From: an uncultured Planctomycetaceae bacterium
Lineage (GTDB): Bacteria > Planctomycetota > Planctomycetia > Pirellulales > UBA1268
Direction: 5' to 3'
Length of the DNA stretch: 11,896 bases
NCBI GenBank assembly: GCA_937926325.1
Contig: CALAZQ010000521.1
Coordinates: 1-11,896 of the forward strand
Position 1 is the first letter of the stretch; each line of letters begins with the position of its first letter. The notes beneath the pieces are model-generated. The model had not been told where the DNA came from, did no database searches, and saw only the letters and a list, made by a program, of their open reading frames with translations. This document shows positions 8,201 to 11,896 of the stretch, one piece after another. A program made the position numbers and the translations under genes.

Positions 8201-10472
8201 CGCCAGTGGCTCCAACCGCGAGAACCCGGCAGCCGCCTACTACAAGACCCTGCGGGATCCGCTGGAGACGATGGAGAACACCACCCATCTGTTTCTCGGC
8301 GTGCGGTTCAACTGCAACAAGTGTCACGACCATCCCTTCGAACGCTGGACCCAAGATCAGTACTATGAAACAGCTGCTTCGTTCGCCCGGGTGAGCTTTT
8401 CGCCCGACCCTAAAAGTGGTGACAAAAAAATCGGTGGCACCGCCGTCGAGGGGGCCAAGCCGCTCTACGAGATCGTCGGCGACGCCAAGACTGGCGAGGT
8501 CACCCACGAGCGGACCGGCAAGCCGGTGGAGCCGAAGTTTCCCTTTGAGTGCGACTATGCCGCCTCGGCGGATGCGACCCGGCGGCAGGAGTTCGCTGCC
8601 TGGCTAACCTCCCCCGACAATCGCTACTTTGCCCGGAGCTATGTCAACCGGCTCTGGGGCTATCTGTTCGGAGTCGGCATCATCGACCCGATCGATGACA
8701 TCCGGGCCGGCAATCCGCCGACCAACCCGGCCCTGCTCGACTATCTGACTGAGCGGTTCATCGCCAGTGGCTTTGACACCCGGACAATCCTCACCGAGAT
8801 CTGCACCTCCCGGGTCTACGGCCTGTCGATCAAGACCAACCGGTTCAATGAAGACGACACCATCAACTATTCCCACGCCCTGCCCCGGCGGCTGCCGGCA
8901 GAGACGCTCTATGACGCGATCCATGCCGTCGTCGGCTCGCCCTCCCGGTTTCCCGGCTATCCCGAGGGCACCCGGGCGGCTGAACTGCCGGAGGTTTCCA
9001 GCAAGCTTGGCCGCGGGTTTCTGCAGACCTTCGGCCGGCCGGCCCGGGAGAGTGCCTGCGAGTGCGAGCGGGCCGAGGGGATGGCCCTGGGCCCGGTGAT
9101 GGCGCTGGTGAGTGGCCCGGTGGTCGGTGATGTGCTGGCCGACCCGAAGAGTGAACTGGCGCAACTGGTCGCCGCTCAGCCCGATGATGGCCAGCTGATT
9201 GAGGACGTCTTCTACGCCATCCTCGGCCGGCCGAGTCGGCCCGCGGAAGTTGCTGCCGTCCGGCAACTGATGCAAGAGATCACCGTTGACCATGAGGCGC
9301 TTCAGGCTGAACTGGCCGCTGCCGAGACTGACTGGAAGTCGGAGAAACAGCGGCTGGAGCAGCTGCGGCGTGACCGCATTGCCGAGGTTTCAAACCAGCT
9401 GGAACAGGCCCGGAGAGCGTATGAGCCCAAGCGGCGGGAGCTCCAACAGCAGCGGGCTGAAAAACTTGCTGCCGCAGTGGCGGCGATCGAGGCCTACCAT
9501 GCCGACACGGCTGGCCGGCTGGCCAGCTTCAAAGCCCTCGCTGACAAGGCGGCGGTCTGGCAGGTCACCCGGCCCGACAGTCTGGCATCGAAGCTCGGAG
9601 CGACGCTCACGACGCTTGCTGACGGCTCGGTCCGGGCCAGTGGCAAGGCCGGCGTTGAAACAACGACCCTCACCGCCGCGATTGATCCGCAGCAGTTCAA
9701 ACAGCTGACGGCGATTCGGCTGGAGGCGATTCCCGATGCCAGCCTGCCGCAGGGCGGGGCGGGCCGGGCTGACGACGGCAACTTTGTGCTGACCGAACTC
9801 GTGCTTGAGCTTGCACCACAGTCAAAGCCAGAGAACCGCCAGCGGATCGTGCTGCATCGGCCGCAGGCCGACTTTGCCCAGGCAGGCGGCAGGTACGACG
9901 CGAAGTATGCGATTGACAACGATTCAGCCAGCCCCAGCCGCGGCTGGGCGGTGGCGGCCAAGACCAATCGTCCGCACTGGGCGATCTTCGAGGTCAAAGA
10001 CCCGGTCACGCTGGCCGAGCCGATGATTGCGACGATCCGGCTTGAGCAGCGGTTCAAGGGGGGGAAGCATGCCCTCGGCCGGTTTCGGGTGTCGTTGTCC
10101 GACACCAAGGGCCCACTGCCGCTCGGCGTGTCGGCCCGGGCAGCTGAGCTGCTGGCCCAACCGCACGAAGACCTGTCGGCGGCTGAGCGGCGGGAACTCG
10201 ACGCCGCGATCGCCGAGGAAGATCCCCAGTGGCAGAAGCGATCGGCTGCGCTGGCGGCCGCGACGCAGCCAGTGCCGCCTGACCCGGGGCTTGTGGCTCT
10301 CGAAGCGGACTTGGTCGAGGCCAACAAGCCGGTACTCGATGACCCGGACCTGGTCCGGCTGCGTTCCGACGTCGAGCAAAGCGACCGGCAGCTGAAAAAC
10401 CAGCGGCTCACCGCCATTCAGGACCTTGCCTGGGCCCTGATCAACTCACCGGCCTTTTTCTTTAACCACTAG
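5217..10472 (+). CDS. Giant secreted fusion: PSCyt1, WD40 propeller, Ig-like, DUF1549, DUF1553 (pair B)
   Basis: A 1751-residue exported protein. The signal peptide core is WWLFVLGLILTLAAAG, cleaved near ATA/ES; ATG 5253 (MSHDPS) would give a more compact one, so the start is uncertain. Domains in order: PSCyt1 with CQGCH (64-68) and candidate ligand M120; seven WD40-like blades (about 168-520), several carrying FSPDG; Ig-like segment from about 556; a second cytochrome-like segment with CNQGTCH (683-689); Ig-like segment (776-859); DUF1549 (876-1065) with TLDLTGLP and CNKCH (1033-1037); DUF1553 from about 1123; coiled coil (about 1358-1440); beta-rich segment (about 1443-1640), possibly discoidin-like; and finally the DUF1553 ending LAWALINSPAFFFNH. 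In effect, it joins a propeller-cytochrome protein to a DUF1549/DUF1553 protein. It is followed 33 bp later by its DUF1501 partner. Domain identities are firm except the Ig-like and beta-rich segments; the function is unknown. Confidence 0.9.
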   Translation: MDFQLPPNRNPIMSHDPSQLGRWWLFVLGLILTLAAAGPATAESVPQAPVSYVRDVLPIFQANCQGCHQPAKAEGDYLMTTVELLAAAGESGAAGVVPGKPAESYLIDQITPDADGHAEMPKNGKALTKAEVDLITRWIAAGAQDDTPETAGQKIDADHPPVYTRQPVVTSIDFSSDGKWLAVTGFHEVLLFDISDDAAVPQAAAKRLVGLSERVERVRFSPDGSRLLVTGGNPARMGEVQIWNIADGSLELSVPVSFDTVYGGCWSPDGKLVAFGCTDNTLRAIDATTGEQVLYQGAHEDWVLDTVFAPKGDHLISVGRDMTVKLTELATERFIDNITSITPGALRGGLSAVDRHPTLDHIVAAGADGTPRVYRIHRHAKRVIGDDANHIFPLFPLAGRVADLRFSPDGQMVAAVGGLDGRGELVVASYGLTEDVPPKILDIMAKVPGDPGTRRGGKRSEAEWKTLDAFREQSTRKLTSVELPEAVAYAVAFHPTSGEVAVAGGDGVVRFFRADSGAATRQFAVAAVDQQQGSDGALPLPWPPEPSVEPDAPPADRVVAVTVEPATVELIGPFASTQLVVTGTLAGGSTVDLTRSVTVAPPASGQSAVSLVEVSGTGLVRPLADGSGSLQLRYAQATKVEATTAASEQVVSVSLPVSVVGSGSLPPVDFIRDVNPVLSKLGCNQGTCHGAAKGKNGFKLSLRGYDPLFDVRAFTDDHGSRRVNLASPDDSLMLLKASATVPHTGGLLTRPADADYQLIRRWIEEGADLNQQTAKVTAIEVSPAAALIDRPGGRQQFRVVASFADGSRRDVTRHAFLDSGNTEVATVSRDGLATALRRGEAPILVRYEGSYAAVTLTVMGDREGFVWQQPETWGPIDELVAAKWQAMKIAPAPLADDLEFLRRITLDLTGLPPTAAAARRFAADRRDTRIKRAELVADLIGSEGFVEHWTNKWADLLQVNPKFLGKEGAEGLRAWIRGEVAGNTPYDDFARAILTASGSNRENPAAAYYKTLRDPLETMENTTHLFLGVRFNCNKCHDHPFERWTQDQYYETAASFARVSFSPDPKSGDKKIGGTAVEGAKPLYEIVGDAKTGEVTHERTGKPVEPKFPFECDYAASADATRRQEFAAWLTSPDNRYFARSYVNRLWGYLFGVGIIDPIDDIRAGNPPTNPALLDYLTERFIASGFDTRTILTEICTSRVYGLSIKTNRFNEDDTINYSHALPRRLPAETLYDAIHAVVGSPSRFPGYPEGTRAAELPEVSSKLGRGFLQTFGRPARESACECERAEGMALGPVMALVSGPVVGDVLADPKSELAQLVAAQPDDGQLIEDVFYAILGRPSRPAEVAAVRQLMQEITVDHEALQAELAAAETDWKSEKQRLEQLRRDRIAEVSNQLEQARRAYEPKRRELQQQRAEKLAAAVAAIEAYHADTAGRLASFKALADKAAVWQVTRPDSLASKLGATLTTLADGSVRASGKAGVETTTLTAAIDPQQFKQLTAIRLEAIPDASLPQGGAGRADDGNFVLTELVLELAPQSKPENRQRIVLHRPQADFAQAGGRYDAKYAIDNDSASPSRGWAVAAKTNRPHWAIFEVKDPVTLAEPMIATIRLEQRFKGGKHALGRFRVSLSDTKGPLPLGVSARAAELLAQPHEDLSAAERRELDAAIAEEDPQWQKRSAALAAATQPVPPDPGLVALEADLVEANKPVLDDPDLVRLRSDVEQSDRQLKNQRLTAIQDLAWALINSPAFFFNH

Positions 10473-10493
10473 CAAACTGACCACCCCGTTTCC

Positions 10494-10498
10494 AAGGA
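10494..10498 (+). promoter_or_regulatory. Ribosome binding site of the second DUF1501 gene
   Basis: AAGGA lies 7 nt before ATG 10506, the clearest site in the cluster. With only 33 bp after the preceding stop, it supports co-transcription of pair B. Confidence 0.7.
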
Positions 10499-10505
10499 AT
10501 CTGCC

Positions 10506-11896
10506 ATGCTCGTTATCCCCGGCCGCCCCGGTAAAGATCTCTGCGACGCCAATCTCGGCACCAGCCGCCGGGCCCTGCTGCGGGCCGGCTCGATCGGGCT
10601 GTTCGGCATTTCGCTGCCCAATCTGCTGCGGCTGGAGGCGGCCGCCAAGGAAATGAAACCCGAGACGGACCGCCACACCGGTCCCGGCTGGGGCCGGGCC
10701 AAGAGCGTGGTGATGGTCTACCTGCAGGGCGGTCCCAGCCACATCGATCTCTGGGACCCGAAAGAGAACGTGCCTGACAACGTCCGCAGCAGCTTCAAGA
10801 GCATTTCGACCAAGCTGCCGGGGGTGCAGTTCACTGAGAACCTGCCGAGGCTCGCCGGGATCAACGACCGCTTCACCCTGATCCGGTCGATGAACTACAC
10901 GCCCAACGGCCTGTTCAATCACACCGCGGCGATCTATCAGATGATGACGGGCTATACCACCGACAAGGTCAGCCCGTCGGGCCAGCTTGAGCCGCCGAAC
11001 GCCAAGGATTTCCCCAACTTCGGTTCGAACATCATGCGGCTGAAGCCGTCAGAAGAGCCGATGCTGCCCTTTGTGATGCTGCCCCGGCCGCTGCAGGAGA
11101 GCAACGTGGTCGGCAAGGGGGGCACTGCCGGTTTCCTTGGCCGCGACTTTGACCCCTACACGCTCTATCCCGACGGCGACGACATGGACATGCGGAAGAT
11201 GAGCCGCATCCGGGTGGAGGACCTCAAGCTGCGGACCGACGTCTTTGCCAAGCGGCTGGAGCGGCGGGCCCGGCTGCGGGAACTGATCGACGGCACCATG
11301 CCCGAAATCGACAAGGCGGTTGCCGACTACAAGCTCGACAGCTACTACGAGCAGGCCCTCGGGCTGGTGATCTCCGGCCGGGCCCGCGAGGCGTTTGCGC
11401 TGGAGCGGGAGCCGGCGAAGCTTCGCGACAGCTATGGCCGCAACACCTTCGGCCAGAGCCTGCTACTGGCCCGGCGGCTGGTCGAAGCAGGCACCCGGGT
11501 GGTCGAGGTGATCTGGCCGAAGGTGGCCAATTCAGATAACCACTCCTGGGACCACCATGTTGGCCTCGACAAACGCATGAAGGATCAGTCGGCACCGATG
11601 CTTGACCAGGGGCTTTCGGCCTTCCTGGCCGACATGGATGACCGCGGCCTGCTGGAAGACACCCTGGTGGTGGCGGTGGGTGAGTTTGGCCGGTCACCGC
11701 AGAAGGGGGTCAGCACTTCGGGCAACGGCAACTCAGCCGACGGCCGGGACCACTGGCCCTACTGCTTCACCGCCCTGATGGCCGGCGCCGGCACCCGCCG
11801 GGGCCATGTCTACGGCAAGAGCGACGCCACCGCCTCAGCCCCGCTGGAAGACCCGGTCCATCCGACCCAGCTGCTGGCGACGATCTATCACGCCTG
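10506..11896 (+). CDS. Tat-exported DUF1501 protein (pair B), 3' end outside window
   Basis: An uninterrupted frame of 463 codons plus two bases runs off the right edge. The N terminus carries a twin-arginine signal, SRRALLRAG (R21-R22), followed by a moderately hydrophobic segment, so export is probably by Tat, perhaps after cofactor loading in the cytoplasm. DUF1501 landmarks are [10 protein letters not shown] (75-84), FNHTAA, HSWDHH (346-351), GEFGRSP (392-398) and GRDHWP (413-418). The last visible residues, LLATIYHA, match the usual near-C-terminal region, so only a few dozen residues are probably missing. Unlike the pair A relative, it has the canonical GGPSH motif and a long charged helical segment around 240-310. 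The two are diverged paralogues. It sits 33 bp behind the giant fusion and is presumably its functional partner. The substrate is unknown. Confidence 0.92.
   Translation, partial: MLVIPGRPGKDLCDANLGTSRRALLRAGSIGLFGISLPNLLRLEAAAKEMKPETDRHTGPGWGRAKSVVMVYLQGGPSHIDLWDPKENVPDNVRSSFKSISTKLPGVQFTENLPRLAGINDRFTLIRSMNYTPNGLFNHTAAIYQMMTGYTTDKVSPSGQLEPPNAKDFPNFGSNIMRLKPSEEPMLPFVMLPRPLQESNVVGKGGTAGFLGRDFDPYTLYPDGDDMDMRKMSRIRVEDLKLRTDVFAKRLERRARLRELIDGTMPEIDKAVADYKLDSYYEQALGLVISGRAREAFALEREPAKLRDSYGRNTFGQSLLLARRLVEAGTRVVEVIWPKVANSDNHSWDHHVGLDKRMKDQSAPMLDQGLSAFLADMDDRGLLEDTLVVAVGEFGRSPQKGVSTSGNGNSADGRDHWPYCFTALMAGAGTRRGHVYGKSDATASAPLEDPVHPTQLLATIYHA

Noticed and set aside
8424..8430. Run of seven A in a GC-rich gene as a possible frameshift or slippage site
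   Set aside because: The run encodes Lys-Lys-Ile in frame, and conserved DUF1549/DUF1553 sequence continues in the same frame on both sides, so no frameshift is needed or seen.

Overview
The window looks like a piece of a planctomycete chromosome (phylum Planctomycetota, probably Pirellulales-like). The evidence is its gene families: secreted proteins combining the planctomycete cytochrome domain PSCyt1 with DUF1549 and DUF1553, and Tat-exported DUF1501 proteins. These families are expanded in that phylum. The coding DNA is GC-rich with strong G/C third-position bias, and ribosome binding sites are present before some genes and weak before others, as is common in planctomycetes.

Layout. Bases 1-95 hold the last 30 codons of an unidentified plus-strand gene. 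Convergent to it, on the minus strand, is a compact type II toxin-antitoxin pair: an AbrB-fold VapB-like antitoxin (546-752) overlapping a PIN-domain VapC-like toxin (148-549) by four bases. A short AT-rich divergent region (about 753-945) follows. It carries a candidate vapBC operator and a 14-bp dyad ahead of the next gene.

The rest of the window is one plus-strand cluster of four genes arranged as two successive pairs. Pair A is a Sec-exported PSCyt1-DUF1549-DUF1553 protein (946-3414) and a Tat-exported DUF1501 protein (3688-5148). Pair B is a very large fusion (5217-10472), with PSCyt1, a seven-bladed WD40-like propeller, Ig-like segments around a second cytochrome-like CX4CH segment, DUF1549, and a DUF1553 split by a coiled coil and a beta-rich insert. 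Its partner is a second Tat-exported DUF1501 protein (10506 to the window end, open at the 3' edge). The two pairs are divergent paralogues, not recent copies.

By family knowledge, these proteins act outside the cytoplasm. The cytochrome-type member would carry c-type haem, and DUF1501 has an alkaline-phosphatase/sulfatase-like fold. No substrate is established. A joint role for each pair, for example in processing complex organic polymers at the cell surface, is inference from consistent pairing and matching export.

The most unexplained stretch is the 273-bp gap inside pair A (3415-3687). It contains a perfect 14-bp inverted repeat enclosing two tandem degenerate ~40-bp units. An apparently orphaned Shine-Dalgarno sequence sits at the stop codon of the upstream gene, as if an element had been inserted between two formerly coupled genes.
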